Of a DNA stretch of 64,000 nt, positions 33,261-45,634 are shown piece after piece. Position 1 is the stretch's first letter. The number at the start of each line of letters is the position of its first letter. The translations under genes were made by a program, and so were the position numbers. Source of the stretch: Catonia carolina (taxonomy: Eukaryota > Arthropoda > Insecta > Hemiptera > Achilidae); contig JAQMRL010000004.1 in NCBI GenBank assembly GCA_035578175.1, forward strand, positions 42,179,401 to 42,243,400, given 5' to 3'. Under the pieces are notes generated by a model. The model saw only the letters and a program-made list of their open reading frames with translations. It was not told where the DNA came from and did no database searches.

Positions 33261-36106
33261 ATGAAGTAACAAATAAACTAAGTTAGAATGTTATGAATTG
33301 AATTGATTGTAGCCTACTTCCCTACAAAATTACAACGATAATGTTTTAAAATATCTGGTCTTAATTTCTACGGGAGTGAAATCGTTCCAAGATAAAATAA
33401 AAACATTTTATTATTGTGATATTATTTTAAAACATATTAAACCAGCTAAGTACATATTAATACAGTTTTGTGTTAAGGGTACCTGGAACGAAGGAAATGG
33501 AAAATTTTCACATTTCCGGTTTCTTGCAAATTATTACATTTCAGAGTTTTTGCATCATACGATATTGGTAAAATTTGTTGGGCGTTTTACACTTGTTTTT
33601 ATTTTAAATTAAAAATATATTGAATCCGTACGTTATTTTTTAAACGTTACCCATTTGCATAACATCTCTATTTTTTTAATGACAACAGATACTTTCATAA
33701 TTTCTTTATTTTGTGCGATATTTTTTGTTTAAAAACTTTACGTTAGCACCAAACCACCTGTGAATGTAATATATTAACCTCTGAATTGTAAAAATAATGT
33801 ATATTATTTAACGGGTTCTTTTAGTTTTTTCTTGTTTCCCGTAAATAGCAATTTTTGACGCATAAGGAACATTTACTTAGCTAGCTGTGAATAGATTTTA
33901 ATGAAATTTTTGCACAGCCTTTCAAATCATAATTTCAATGTACTGAGTTAAGATTACAGTAAAATAATGCGTTTAAATATTTGTTTTCCATTTCAATAGG
34001 TAAAAAGTTATGATTTTCAAAAGTGATTATTTAAAAAAAAATTCTTTTCTTCCTAACAATGTATCAAAATTCTATTAATTCAGTAGGTGTAGAATAGCCT
34101 GAAAAGTAACCGCAAGAAAATTGGACAGGATAACTCAAATAGTTTTTGAGAAAATGTTTCTTAGATTAATATTACAGAGGTAGGCATTCTTGGTCCCCTT
34201 AAGTTTTAATTTTGTGGTTATTTTACTAGTTTTTATTGTGGATTTAATGTCGATGACCGATACAAATAAAAGTGTATTGATTAATTTACGTTTGTAAATA
34301 GATACCTTTATTGAAAGATAAGGGATCCAAAGTAAATTGAAAGACGAAGATAGATTGTTAGGCGAGTGAAAAAGAGAATGAACGCACTCCTTTCTGAAGT
34401 AATAAGCTTCTGTGCCGCCGTCTGTAGCGTTACATCACATCCGGCGTGAGGCAATGGCGTGTGTAATTTTCGCTCGTACGTCTTCCGGCGCGTTAACTTC
34501 AGTAGATGTAAAACAATTTTGGTATTATAATATTAATAGTACTATTTTAATACTTTGCTAAAGAGGTAAATGCTTTATAACTTACGGGATTAAACATGTA
34601 GTGTAGACTTTATGGCTTAATAACTTGTATACTTTTAACTACTTAGGGAGTTAAAGGTGGTTTCATTATTTGCACCTAGCAATTTATATTATTGTTTAAA
34701 TATCTTATGGTACGTCGTTTTACTATTTTATTATTACCTTAACGGGTTTGGAGTTAATAATTATAATAAAAAACTGTGTCGGTACGATTATTACACAGGA
34801 TTATAATAAATTATTAAGTTTCAAGTCTTTTGCGTCAAGTAGTTTGATAAAGTTTGGTTTATTTTAAAAATTTGGTTGTAAAAATTGAATAAATATATTT
34901 TTACTCAGTCATTTTTTAATAAAACCAGTTAATTCTAGTAGTGTAATTAAATTATTATATTTTTAATATGTACAAAAAAATTCAGCCATATATCTCTGAG
35001 ATATGGTTCCTGAGATAATGGTAATTTTAATTTAAAAAAAAACAAATTTTCGGAAATACTCATTTAAAGTTTCTATTGAAAAAACATTTAGTTTACTTAC
35101 TTTTAAAATAGTCCAGCTCCATATTCAGGGTTATGAGCTTCCTATTTTATCTTCCTCTCTTCTTTTAATATTTCTGATTGATTACATTTATTATATTATA
35201 GAATTTACTTATTATTTTTAAGATATACCTACGATTGTAAAATAAAGGAATATTGATTGATAAATTTGACAAAAACTTTCACAAAAAATGTTAAAACCAT
35301 AACTTAAAAGCATACACACATCGTTTTAGTCTTACATTTTTCAGAAAATGTCAAATATTGGTTGGCGTCAAAAAACTGAAAATTGATATTTTGAAAATTT
35401 TACCGGTTACACGTGCCCTTAAAAATCTCACTCTTTTAATTTTATTTTGATGAATAGGTAAACGATTTGGGGAAGTGTTATTTTCTAATTTTAGATACTT
35501 GAGATATTTTTTTCATTTCAGAATACTTGCGGCTGGTAAACTGCAGATGTGCCTTGATAAAAACAAGAGCGCGAGAAAAAAAACTTTATATCTTGCCTTG
35601 CTGAATTCACATTATTACGCACATATTTATATCATTGACGTTGATATCAACTATTTACTCAGCATACTACTGTATTTTTCCTGACCTTCAAAAAAACAAC
35701 ACCGAATCGCTGAAGCAGCTTTTTTTTCATTAATGTTATTGTTACAAAATATAACGTAAATTTTATTTGCATTATGCTAAGTTCTCATGCATGGGAACTT
35801 TTTGTTTTTAAATTTGTTTACGTAACATGTAATCTAAGTAAACTTAAGTAGGCCTACTTTGATACGGTTCTTAAATTGCTGCATGTTATAGAATTTAATA
35901 TAATGCTTCCGTTCAAGTATATTCAGTCAAATAAATAAATAAATGACCTCCGGGCCAGCCCAATCATTAGAAAAATACTACTGAGTTTCTTCTGTTCTAA
36001 GTTCCCATTGAAATCCATTTAAATTTGGGCCAAAAATTCACCATAATGCAACGATAAAAATTTATTGGTTGTTAAACAAATACTGTTACCGATAATATAC
36101 TAATGT
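33261..36106. other. Long AT-rich stretch, nothing recognised
   Basis: Nearly 3 kb with no dispersed family or coding homology. A short GC-richer patch (GCCGCCGTCTGTAGCG to CGGCGCGTTAAC, about 34410-34500) stands out but has no identifiable role. Confidence 0.4.
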
Positions 36107-36490
36107 GTATCTTCTTCTTCTTTAGCTGCTCGAAACAGCTGTGTTGTCGTTTACGAGTACCACATTCCCAGATTTTTCAACCAGGAAATACGTCTTCTCC
36201 CCTCGCTACGTTGTCCAATTATTCTTCATTGCAATATGGATTGCACCAATCATATCTTTTCTCGTTGCGCATTGTATGTCCCAAATACTCGAGGTTCCTA
36301 GTCTTTATAGACTTCTTTTGATTTCTGCATGCGTCTCAATACCTCCTCATTAGAGAAGCGATCCACCCAGGAGACCTGTTGCATCCTCTCAGCATCCTTC
36401 TGTAGAGTTGCATTTTAAAAGCTTCAAGTCTTTTATTCATGAAATCATTAAGCGTCCAAGATTCCACGCCAAAAAACAGAACCGAGAAAA
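36107..36490 (-). mobile_element. 5'-truncated LINE with GAA tail, degenerate
   Basis: The reverse strand reads KRLEAFKMQLYRRML, then IKTRNLEYLGHTMRNEKRYD, matching the EAFEMW.YRRML and YLGH.MRNEKRY motifs. Frames are broken. The 3' end at 36107-36120 is a GAAGAAGAAGAT-type repeat, as in the insertion at 31495-31992. Confidence 0.75.
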
Positions 36491-38639
36491 CATAGCATTG
36501 TAATTAAATTGTATAAGTTGTAGATTTTTTTTATTCTTTTTAATGTATGAAAAATATGAAATATGCCCGTAAATACATCTTCGGACAGAACATTTTGAAA
36601 AGAAAATTTCAATGCATAACTTCTGGTAGTTTTAATATTCGTTATAAGCGTATTTTGTTGCTTATATTTTTTATTTTTTTTTTAAATACTTCGGAGATTT
36701 TTTATTTTTGATAAAAACTTTTATTATATGATAACAAAGCCTGCCAAGATTTTTTTAAAGGTACTATTTATTAATGCCCCGTTTTACGAACTACGTGTAA
36801 TCGTCGTGAAGGCGGGGTTATCTGCCCTGAGATCAAGTTCTTGCACCATGTTTGTCTCGAACTTAATTTTGCTTTCCGCCAGCTTCTGAATTTCTCGTTA
36901 GCTTATAGCTATTTTTAAGTTTGTGTAACCTTCATTCTTCGGCGTCCAATTTCCTCTTCGCCTTCTAATAACCACTAATAATCACTAATACAAAGTGGTA
37001 AAGTGGTAAGTGGTAAAGTGGTAATAATACCACTAATAATCACTTCTAATAATCACTTAAATGTAATTAAACCTTCTCTCGTTGTGTCTTAGTCAGAATG
37101 TTTTCTTCCATCAACTGGTTTCCATAAGATTTTTCTTCTCTTTCACTCTTTGTTAGACTTTTACATTCCTCGCTCGATCAGTCTATGCTTCATATCCGTC
37201 AAGAAGTTCTTCCAAAAAAATTTACAAAAGTTTCCTCAGGTTAATTTCCGTCTCGCTAAAGAGTAAGTTTTCCGTGATATTGAACGCTTTTGCCAGTCCT
37301 TTCTTGATTTTTTTCTCAGAAAATTTTATTTTCAAGTATTTTATCATGTAAATTAGCCTTATTGGGTCTTTTATGTTATTCATCCCCCTGCATAATTTGT
37401 CACATTTTGAGGATATTTCGTATGTAAGTATTCTTGCAGTATTTTTAACGATAAAAACGAGAAAATATTTAAAAAAAATTCATGTATCAATATTTTTCAA
37501 GTTAAAGTTTAAGTTTTTTCCATTTTCAAGTTAACCTTAAAACTATTTATTGAAATTATTAAATTATTTAATGATGTCATATAGGCCTACGCAATGAGTT
37601 TATATTTCATTATTACATCCAGTAACAATATTGAGAACAAGCAATTTATTTACCCTACCTATATTTAACCTTAACTTGAAGAATATTGGTGTAGGATTTT
37701 TTTTAAATTTTTTTGTCCGTTATATCTTTCAAAATACTGTGAAGTTGGATACAAAATATTCACAAAATGTGAAAAATTATGCTAAGGGGGGGAGTAACAG
37801 AAAAGACCCCCCTTATTTTTAGTTAACTCCAGAATATTTTTGGGGGGGTTGGTTAAAAACTTTTATTTCTGAACATTTGGCCAAATTGGAACTCTTTTTT
37901 ACTTAAGAACTTGTATGAAACAAGTATACGTCAATAAATTTAAATTTCAGGGAGTCATCAAACGTGGAAGATCCAGTAAAAACTGAGTATTGAATTTTGT
38001 TCACAACCACGGAGTATATTTTTACTCACACTGTACGTTAAATGGAGATACAAAAAGTAAAAACCTACCATTTATTTTAAGTTTTGTTTATTTTTAAGTA
38101 ATCAGTCCGCCATTTATAATATAACTGGATTTTTTCTTAGTTATTGTAAACATAGTAGTGTGGTAAGATTTTTGACATAATGACATAACTTGCTAGGTTA
38201 AGTGAAAAAGTAAATGTGATAAAATGAGAAAGATATACTCAAGGAAGGGAAATTTGAAGAGAAATTAATGATTAACGAAAAGAAAGATAAATTTTGGTTA
38301 TTAATCATTCTGTTGTAAAAATTCTAATCGTTTGTTTTGAAAGAAACTGTGACATGATGACATACTATACGTCATGTTTCTTTAAAAAATGAATTTCTAT
38401 TGGTTCTTTTGTTTGTATAATTATTTTCTTCTATTTATTTGAAATACTTTTCTTTCAATTTTGTTCAAAATATAATTAAGGAGTTGAGTACAGTTAACTT
38501 ATGTCAGCTTTATCAAAGTTTTGTACTCCTTATCAAATTATGTACAAATTTGTTTCTGTAGCGTTTTAAAATCGTATTGAAAGTTTTAGTATCATCATCT
38601 CTGTACAAAACGTTTAGAACTGAACCACCCACGGAATAT
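36491..38639. other. Non-coding DNA with small repeats and G-run hairpins
   Basis: At about 36968-37060 the words ACCACTAATAATCACT and AAAGTGGTAAGTGG repeat as a short, partly inverted minisatellite. At about 37781-37812 a run of seven Gs and a run of six Cs with T-rich flanks can pair. Another G7 run lies near 37842. No gene or dispersed family recognised. Confidence 0.5.
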
Positions 38640-39125
38640 ACTCTGCTTAATTAACCCTCGATCAAAATTGAACCTCCGTTCCAAAATTTTAATACCTATA
38701 TAAAACTCTTTTAAGACCAATCTGGACTTATGTTTGCCCAGCTCTTAGGAGTAGCAGCAGAGAGTATCTTACAGTCGATCCAGGTCTTTCAATCAAAATT
38801 CGTAAGACTTGCTTTTGGCGCTCTTTTCTTATGTAAGCAATAAAACCCTCCACAACTATTTTAAAATTCCGACTGTAAAGGACCTCGTCCTTCTGTAGTA
38901 AATTTCTCAAACGACTAGGCGACCATCCGAACCAACCAGCCCGTGACCTAGTTACAAAGAACTCTTCCCAATTTTCCGACGACGTCTAAAGCGAAAATGG
39001 AGCAGAGACCACTTGGTCTCTGAGGAGAATGTCCAACTGTGTACTTCTTCTAAAAGTTAAATTCCCCGCCGCTCGTTAAATGTCATTTACGGAAATTTTG
39101 CAGCTCAATGTACATTAATATTATA
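38640..39125 (+). mobile_element. Jockey-type LINE, end of reverse transcriptase and 3' UTR
   Basis: The forward strand reads RPIWTYVCPALRSSSREYL, matching LLRPIWTYG.PVWG. It continues with AIKPSTTILKFRL and LKRLGDHPNQPARDLVTKNS, matching the Jockey-clade protein end that includes RL..HPN. The 3' untranslated part ends in GGAAATTTTGCAGCTCAATG. It is homologous to fragments at 13438-13712 and 24478-24725. The reverse frame at 38728-38910 is antisense to it. Confidence 0.75.
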
Positions 39126-39219
39126 AAAATGTAACACAAAAAAATTTTTTTATTGTAGAACCAAACTCTTAGCTAAACTCAGTGTCTTAAATTTACTGTG
39201 ATGAAATCTAATCTATACT

Positions 39220-39475
39220 TTTTTTGTCATCAATCTGTCGACTGGTTTGATACAGTTCTCCAAGCTGTTCTATCTTGCGCAAGTCGTTTCATATTTTCAT
39301 ACGTGTAACACCCTACATCTTTTGTAATTTGCTTTACATATTCTAATCTTTGCCTCCCCTACCATTTATTCCCTCAATATTACCCTCCATTATTGATAGC
39401 CCAATACCTGGACGTCTTAATATATGCCCCACTAGCCTATTTGTTCTTCTGGTAAGATGCTTCCATATCTATACT
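39220..39475 (-). mobile_element. LINE 3' fragment, GATGATAAAA-type
   Basis: Reverse-strand relative of 29148-29544. It begins TTTGTCATCAATCTGTCGAC, then GGTTTGATACAG, TTGCGCAAGTCGTTTCAT and CCCTCCATTATTGATAG. It covers the protein tail and 3' end only. The downstream GATGCTTCCATATCTA is duplicated at about 39494-39516. Confidence 0.75.
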
Positions 39476-39889
39476 ATGTAAACTATGTACTATGGTAGGA
39501 TGCTTCCATATCTACACCATATCCATATCTATCTATATATAGTTAATCCCATCCTAGTACATGGTTTTGTCTATAGTTGGATGGGATAATTTTCACCACC
39601 TCTACCGTAACAGGATAGTAGTTTACTGTAAGAAAATTTTTATTATCGTAATTTATTTTTTATGTAATGTGTAATATTATGGGAATAAATAAATTATTAT
39701 TATTATATAATCTATACTATGTACCTGTAAATGCAAAAGTTCTCATTGACTGACTGATTCACTCCGATATTTGATCATCTAAAGAGAATCCAATTTAAAA
39801 AAAAAACATCCCAAATTTTCAGGGTTTTTAATTACAAAAACCGTGGTATTAAAAAACTATTCTTTTTAAATTTGACCGTTTAGTTCCGT
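39476..39889. other. Non-coding DNA with a small hairpin
   Basis: TAATCCCATCC at about 39544 and GGATGGGATAA at about 39581 form an inverted pair with a loop of about 26 bases. An ATT run follows near 39700. Nothing else is supported. Confidence 0.4.
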
Positions 39890-40070
39890 ATTTGCCAAAC
39901 TGAGATTGATTTTCATTTTGTGTCTTTCACTCATGATTAAAATAAGGTTATGTTTTTTGGTAATTTTAATATTTTATTACTAATGTTAGGTTATATTGTT
40001 AATTTTTTGCATTGGCAAAAGAAAGTCGTGTGAGTGTTTCACACCAAATTTTTCTAAATTTTTACATTTC
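39890..40070 (+). mobile_element. Family C element, copy 7 (3' end only)
   Basis: From CCAAACTGAGATTGATTTTC through TCACTCATGATTAAAATAAG to GGCAAAAGAAAGTCGTGTGA and TTTCACACCAAATT. Confidence 0.8.
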
Positions 40071-40827
40071 GGGGGTGTCTGAATACCCTGGACCCGTCCT
40101 TATCTACGGGACTGGATTCGAGTCTTGTTTGATATTTTGAAGTGAATGTGTTAATTTTTTGAACAGTAGAATTATTTGATAACTTTTATTTTAATGTAAA
40201 ACTTATGTTGTTTTTCATATCAAATTTCAAAAGTTAAGAGTAGAAAAGTGTTAAGTGTACAGGAAAATAATTAACATAACTTGTGAAATATTTCGAGTAC
40301 TGTATTGTATAGATTTAGCCACGTATGATTTTACGTAGGTGTGATAAAATAAAATAATGCCAATCATTGTGTTGCGTAAATCTATGGGATTACCTCCTTT
40401 TTTATGCAAGATGTTCAACTGTTCTATAACAGAACACCATTTTCAAGGTCACATTATGGCTTGGCAAAATTTCCGTGAAGACGATTGATGATCAGTTATG
40501 CTGTATTTTATTAAATCAAATTCACCCGGTGGATAATCTTCTTTTACGTTAATAAAAGGCCAATGAACTTTCTCTGTACCAGCTATTTAAAATTCCCCGA
40601 ATATAAATCCGGTTGGAATTTAGCTGTAATAAAATTCATGATTGTTGCAAAGAAAATACCGCCTGCAAATATGTACGTAATAATAAAACTTTGCAAAAAG
40701 AAATTTCTGTTATAGTAAACAATTTTAAGAAGTTATTTTTGGTTTTATTATCGTTTATGAACTCTTAAAACAAGTAAAGTATTTATTAACATTTTGAATG
40801 CTTTTCCAAAACTTATTTTTCAGTACC
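40071..40827. other. AT-rich DNA, nothing recognised
   Basis: No supported feature. Confidence 0.4.
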
Positions 40828-42122
40828 TTTTTACTTTCTCTTGCCCTATATGAATATGGAGGAACGTGTGGTTTTCATATGGATTTTTCAAAACCACCAA
40901 AAATTATACGGGTTTAGATCCCCGAACCAAAATTAAATTAAAAAATAAAAATAATTAAGAAAAAAAATTGACTACTTAATTAATTAATTAAAAAATTAAA
41001 TAAAAAATATTTTGTAAATTAATTAATGGTAATTGTTAATAGCCGAGCGTGACGTGACGGCAAACCAAAGATTTTTCCGTGCAAGACACAGTCCAGGCAC
41101 GCCAAAAGAAGAAGTACTTCATAAACATGTTTTTAGCGATTTTTCTCGTTGTTTAAATAAAATACCTCAAGAATGGAGTAGCGTATTGTTTGTCCAATCT
41201 GAATTGGCGCGCGTACAGAGTTGTGATCATACCTTTGTTCGTCCCTCGATTACTTGTACAAGATAACTCACAAACAACGTAACAGAAAATGAGTTATTTT
41301 TTTATTATTTTGTCGATGAGAAGGATGAAATGTTTTAACAGTCTGTGGTGTTAAGTAACATCCTGTACTTATATAGCTATTCGAGTTGATACGCCAATTC
41401 AGTTTGGACATACTGTACAAAGTAGCAAATTAGCTACCACAGGGACCCGACCCGAACATTCATCAAAATCGATTTACCGGAACTATTAAAAATTCGTGCA
41501 ATTTTTCATTTATTCTGATTTTCTCAAAAATGTGGCTTCTACGATTGTTTTTTCAAATCGCCTCATTTATTAGATTTTTATGCTCTTCAATATAGGGTAA
41601 GCGCCATGTCTGCTAAAATTCTTGAGGGGGCTGTGTTTCGTGGTAATTTATTTGAAGATTACAGCCTTATTATGCATATATAGGCAAAAATCGCATGCAT
41701 GTAATCAAAGTTGTAAGTAATTAAAAACCCTACAACTTATATTTCAAAGATTTGTTTCTACTACAGTTAAAAATAATTTGGCGTAAATTAGTGGTGTTCT
41801 GTAGTTTGCTCATCAAAATTGTAAGGTTTTTTTTTGTTGCGGCCATTGTACGCTTTTTATAACAAAAGTGTATTATAAACGAAGTTATAGAATATTAAAA
41901 TACCAGCAATTCTTAGTTCAAACATTTTTTTTCTACAGAACCTTAGGTACACGTCATTTTTCGAGAAGTCCTTCAGAGGTTGATTTCGATTTTGCGTCAT
42001 TCATTCTTGATTAAAATTAGTTTGTTTTTTTCATTTAACATTGTTCATTCATGATTAAACAAAGGTTAATTATTGTTCACTGTTTGGTAAGATAAAGTCA
42101 TGTGAGTGTTCAACACGAGATT
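40828..42122 (+). mobile_element. Family C element, copy 8 (old, diverged)
   Basis: The 5' end is ACTTTCTCTTGCCCTATATG. Diverged internal blocks include ACCACAGGGACCCGACCCG near 41435 and CCTACAACTTATATTTCAAA near 41738. The 3' part has TAAGATAAAGTCATGTGAGTG near 42090. An AT-rich expansion at about 40940-41030 and non-family sequence at about 41030-41270 lengthen it to about 1.3 kb. Confidence 0.65.
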
Positions 42123-42469
42123 TTTTTTGTTCTACTATCGTACTCCGTAGAAGCTCTTGAAGTTAGTGGTTACTTTATTTGACAGTAAATAAATTATTTG
42201 GTACTTAATTTATGTTGTACTTATATTTGTATAATAGTATATAAAATACTTTACTTATAATTATTTATCAGAAGTAATTAATTGAACTCCATGTTACTAC
42301 ATTAAGTCTTATAATGAATTTTGGAAATACGTATCTCATAAAAGTGGAAAGTGGAAAAATACACTTGTAATATTTTTTTAGTTATTCAGTCATCCAAAAA
42401 TTTTTCATTGGCGATTACCGTGGGTTGTAAAAAAAAGGTTACGGTAGGTTTTAACTTGTTAAAATTTTA
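42123..42469. other. AT-rich DNA, nothing recognised
   Basis: No supported feature. Confidence 0.4.
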
Positions 42470-42540
42470 GATCCTAGCTGGAAATGAAGTCTTCAATTTT
42501 GTGATCTAGCACGTTACCCACTGCGCCATGGAGACAGTCT
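42470..42540 (-). mobile_element. tRNA-like SINE head (family H)
   Basis: The reverse strand reads TCTCCATGGCGCAGTGGGTA (A box), then CGTGCTAGATCAC, and a weak B box region CATTTCCAGCTAGGATC. Arms do not pair as in a real tRNA. It is related to 25721-25802. Confidence 0.5.
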
Positions 42541-42889
42541 CTAAAATAATTTTAGTTTTTGTTGTTTTCTGTGTAAATTTTCTTTAACACTACTTTAAGG
42601 TTATAAAGTGCTATTTTTCAGATATTAGCCGGGAATCGAGTTATCTATTTTTTCTCCGTACGCTAATTTACTAAATTTTTTAAGTATAATTTTAATATTT
42701 ATTTTGCATATCGAATACAAATTGAATTCCGGTAGCCTCTTATTTACTTGGAATTATTATGATAGTATATTTATTTGAGAAAAATTAATTTATTAAATAA
42801 GTTCTACTAAAATGATCAATTTAAGTTTTTATTAAAATTTATTAACTTATTATGAATTTGTTTAAAAAAATAAATATTTTAGACGGAGT

Positions 42890-42895
42890 AAAAAA
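42890..42895 (-). terminator. RNA polymerase III terminator of tRNA-Val
   Basis: Six Ts on the reverse strand, five bases beyond the 3' end of tRNA-Val. This is the normal Pol III stop. Confidence 0.75.
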
Positions 42896-42900
42896 TTTAA

Positions 42901-42973
42901 TGATTCCGGCCAGGATCGAACTGGCGACCTTCTGCGTGTAAAGCAGATGTGATAACCACTACACCACGGAACC
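42901..42973 (-). tRNA. tRNA-Val (anticodon UAC)
   Basis: The 73-base sequence folds as a complete cloverleaf. The acceptor stem pairs GGTTCCG with CGGAATC (one G-U pair) and the discriminator is A. The D arm is in GTGTAGTGGTTATCAC. The anticodon stem TCTGC/GCAGA encloses loop TTTACAC, with anticodon TAC at positions 34-36 for GUA codons. The T stem GCCAG/CTGGC encloses TTCGATC. The T stem differs from the usual CCCGG/CCGGG on both sides in a compensatory way, which argues for selection. Internal A and B boxes are intact. No CCA is encoded, as normal for a nuclear gene. No SINE body follows, so this looks like a real gene. Confidence 0.9.
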
Positions 42974-43388
42974 ACCGTTGAATATTGTAGCAAGAAGTAC
43001 CCAGTTATATACTGAGTTGTAGACTTCACATTAACTAGTTTGTGGAGGGGAGCGCGTAGTGTATTTTTATTCTGTAACCTCTATCATTTTCTTTTCTTTT
43101 ATTGCACTGTTTTATGATTCTATTTCGTTATAAAAACCAGTTTGCATTAACTTACGATATTTTTTTTATAAATGTCTAATACTGTTATCTATAAATAATA
43201 TTTTTCGTTATTATTCTTTTTGTTTATTTTTACAACAAAACGTATTGTACTGTATTTAGTTATTATATTTTTCACCGTTTAAAGCCGTTTTAGGCCACGT
43301 AAAGTTGTTTCTTCAGACATTAATCTGGAAGTTCTTTTTGCTACCACACTGTTAACAATTGTTTTTGCTGTGTAATCTTCTCATCTTG
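42974..43388. other. AT-rich DNA upstream of tRNA-Val
   Basis: No repeats or coding recognised. Confidence 0.4.
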
Positions 43389-43401
43389 AATTCAGTAATC
43401 A
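43389..43401 (+). repeat. Target-site duplication of a SINE G copy
   Basis: AATTCAGTAATCA here recurs exactly at 43585-43597 around the tRNA-derived SINE. Confidence 0.8.
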
Positions 43402-43584
43402 TTTTTTTTTTGTTTAACGTCCGACTGTTTTGCAAATTGCTGCTAATGCAGACGGTGAAGGATGAAATGAATTTTTTGTAACGTATGAAAAAATGCCATG
43501 CCTGAGTGGGATTCGAACCCAAGACCGCGTGATGAGAGGCGAGCACGTTACCAACATCGCCAACGCGGCCGGCGATGTTTCAGT
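43402..43584 (-). mobile_element. tRNA-derived SINE, family G, full copy
   Basis: The reverse strand reads GGCCGCGTTGGCGATGTTGG and TAACGTGCTCGCC (A box region), then TCTTGGGTTCGAATCCCAC (B box) and the body CATGGCATTTTTTCATACG. The body ends CAGTCGGACGTTAAAC, followed by a poly(A) tail. Exact 13-base duplications flank it. The T arm is well formed, but the acceptor stem is not. Confidence 0.85.
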
Positions 43585-43644
43585 AATTCAGTAATCAGCG
43601 ATTTATTTTGTCAGTTATTATTTTTTCTGTTTGCATAATTTAAT

Positions 43645-44322
43645 TTTTTACTTTCTCTTGCCTATATGAATGTATATAAAAATATATGAATGTATATGTG
43701 TGTAAAAGTATTGTTTTCATGTATATTTTTCAAAATCGTGTTTTCACCGGATGTACACTTTTTCAGACCCCCTGAACCCAAAAAATATTTTTAGCGGTTT
43801 TCTGTGTGCGTGTGAACAAAATATCTCAAGATCGGAACATCATACGAAGTTAAAACTTGAAACTTGAGGTAGGTACCACTAGAGTACCAGACACGAACAT
43901 TTTTATGAAAATCTGTCAACCGGAAGTAATTCGTGTAATTTTTCACTTTTTTGCGATTTTCTCAAAAACTGTTTTTTTGATGAAAATCTGTAAACAAAAG
44001 TGATTTTCTAAGATTTCGGCCATAGTATGATGATATTTTACTACAAAAGTGTACATAATCAAATATATAGGAAATTAAAAAATCTACAACTTTTAGACTA
44101 AGCATTTTTCTCTACAGAACCTTGTTGAGCGTGAAAGAGTGATTATTCGTATTATTAAGCCAAACTAAGGTTGGTTTTCATTTTGTATAATTCACTCATG
44201 ATTAAAATTAGGTTATGTTTTTTTGAGGTTAGTTCTTTGGTTTATTACTAATGTGTTAGGTTGTATTGGTCTATTTGCACTGGCAAGAGAAAGTCGAGTA
44301 AGTGTTTCACACCAGATTTTTA
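43645..44322 (+). mobile_element. Family C element, copy 9, with internal deletion
   Basis: The 5' end is ACTTTCTCTTGCCTATATG with an ATGTATAT expansion. It follows the family to CGATTTTCTCAAAAACTG near 43955, then jumps to TGATGAAAATCTGTAAAC. It lacks the first hairpin block and ends GGCAAGAGAAAGTCGAGTAA. Confidence 0.8.
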
Positions 44323-44496
44323 AAATTTATTGTTTGTGCATTTTAAAGCGAGTTACATTCATGATTCACTTTGTTGCTGCAACTACGAGTTTTTTTCAGT
44401 AACCATTTTTCTCATGTTATTGTCCTTGATATCTAATATCTTTCAGTAATGCTTCTACTTTCTGATTCCTAGATATTTCCTTCCCTTTCTCACCCA

Positions 44497-44650
44497 GCAT
44501 TTTGGCCAGCCCGTTGGCGTCTACGCCGAGTCTGGGCGTCTACGCTGGGGTTTCAGGTTCGATTCCCGGTTAGGTCTTGCATTTATTCATTACTCATCTT
44601 CATATGTCATCCTTCTTTAACTTCTGCATTAACAGTACTTTCAAAACAGT
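44497..44650 (+). mobile_element. tRNA-derived SINE, family G
   Basis: GGCCAGCCCGTTGGCGTCTA, then CAGGTTCGATTCCCGG (B box), TTAGGTCTTGCATTTATTC, and the body CATCCTTCTTTAACTTCTGC. A short duplication of GTCTACGC occurs in the head. Confidence 0.6.
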
Positions 44651-44825
44651 GAGAAATAAAACTAAAAAAAAAATTAGCCTGCATCTTATTATTAAAAATA
44701 TTCACAACAAAATTATTGTGTCGCGTAGTGTGTACTGTACATTTTAATAGAAGCATATTTGAACAAAAAGAACTTAAAATACTTCTCTTTGGTGTAAGCT
44801 TGGCATAAGTTCTTTTTCGCGTCCG

Positions 44826-44975
44826 ATCTCCTTGGCCGGCCCGATTGAGTAGTAAGTTAGTTACCGCTTCTATGAAACACATATTATTATATGATTTTTT
44901 GGTCTTCAGACAGATTCCCGGTCAGGTCTGGCATTTCCCAGTAATGTAAATGTGCGTATTACGAGAAACATTTCA
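44826..44975 (+). mobile_element. tRNA-derived SINE, family G, diverged
   Basis: CTCCTTGGCCGGCCCGATTG, then ACAGATTCCCGGTCAGG and TCTGGCATTTCCCAGTAATG. It is the third tRNA-like head within 1.5 kb. Confidence 0.5.
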
Positions 44976-45074
44976 TAAGGAATCAAATTTTATATACAGT
45001 TTGTTAATTTTCATTGAATATTCACTGTCTATAATGACTTGTTTTTTTTAAGTTTTTTTTTTGGATTTTACATT

Positions 45075-45606
45075 CAACTAATGCGATAATGAAGCAGGTG
45101 TCCAATTTTATTTACTTGGGATGCGACGTAGAAGTAGAACTGGATTTAGACATCGAGCGAAAGATAAGTAAGTTCAAAGGATTTGTAGCACAATCAATAG
45201 GACATTGAACAACAGGGCCAGATGTGACACAAAGGTGATGGCAACTCCTATAATAATATATAGGAGTGAACCATGGATGACCAGACGAGAAATGTACAAA
45301 GGATCCAAACAGCGGAGATGAGATTCCTGCGAAGAGTTAAGGGATGCTTGAGATTGGATAGAGTGCGGAATGTGGATATAAGGAAGAAGCTCCAAGCCTA
45401 ATGCCTGAATGAGAAGATTGAGGGGTATCGCGGGCGATGGAGGGGACACCTGGACAGAATGCCGGACCACAGAATACCCCTTTAAGTACACCGTTATCCA
45501 CATGTGGGACGACCTCGGGAAACATAGGCTAAGAGTTTCATTTCAAGTTTGTGAGTTCGGAACATGCGACTCCCTAAGCCTTGAAGTAAGAATAAGAAGA
45601 AGAAGA
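45075..45606 (+). mobile_element. 5'-truncated LINE with GAA tail, degenerate
   Basis: The forward strand reads VSNFIYLGCDVEVELDLDIE and RKISKFKGFVAQSIG. In other frames it has GDEIPAKS-type text from RIQTAEMRFLRRVKGC and WRGHLDRMPDHRIP. These are the standard tail motifs of this LINE protein. Frames are broken repeatedly. The 3' end is AAGAATAAGAAGAAGAAGAT. The open reverse frames at 45174-45525 are antisense. Confidence 0.8.
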
Positions 45607-45634
45607 TGACGTTCAACTGTTTTGTACTTAAATG

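Noticed and set aside
39712..39780. TCTATACTATGTACC as another Helitron 5' end
   Set aside because: Only the first few bases resemble it; no matching 3' end was found, and nearby duplicated TCTATACTATG text explains it.
43402..43584. Possible tRNA gene
   Set aside because: A and B boxes are present but the acceptor stem does not pair, and a SINE body with poly(A) and target duplication follows.
45174..45525. Two overlapping reverse open frames of 109 and 62 codons
   Set aside because: Antisense to a LINE protein tail readable on the forward strand.
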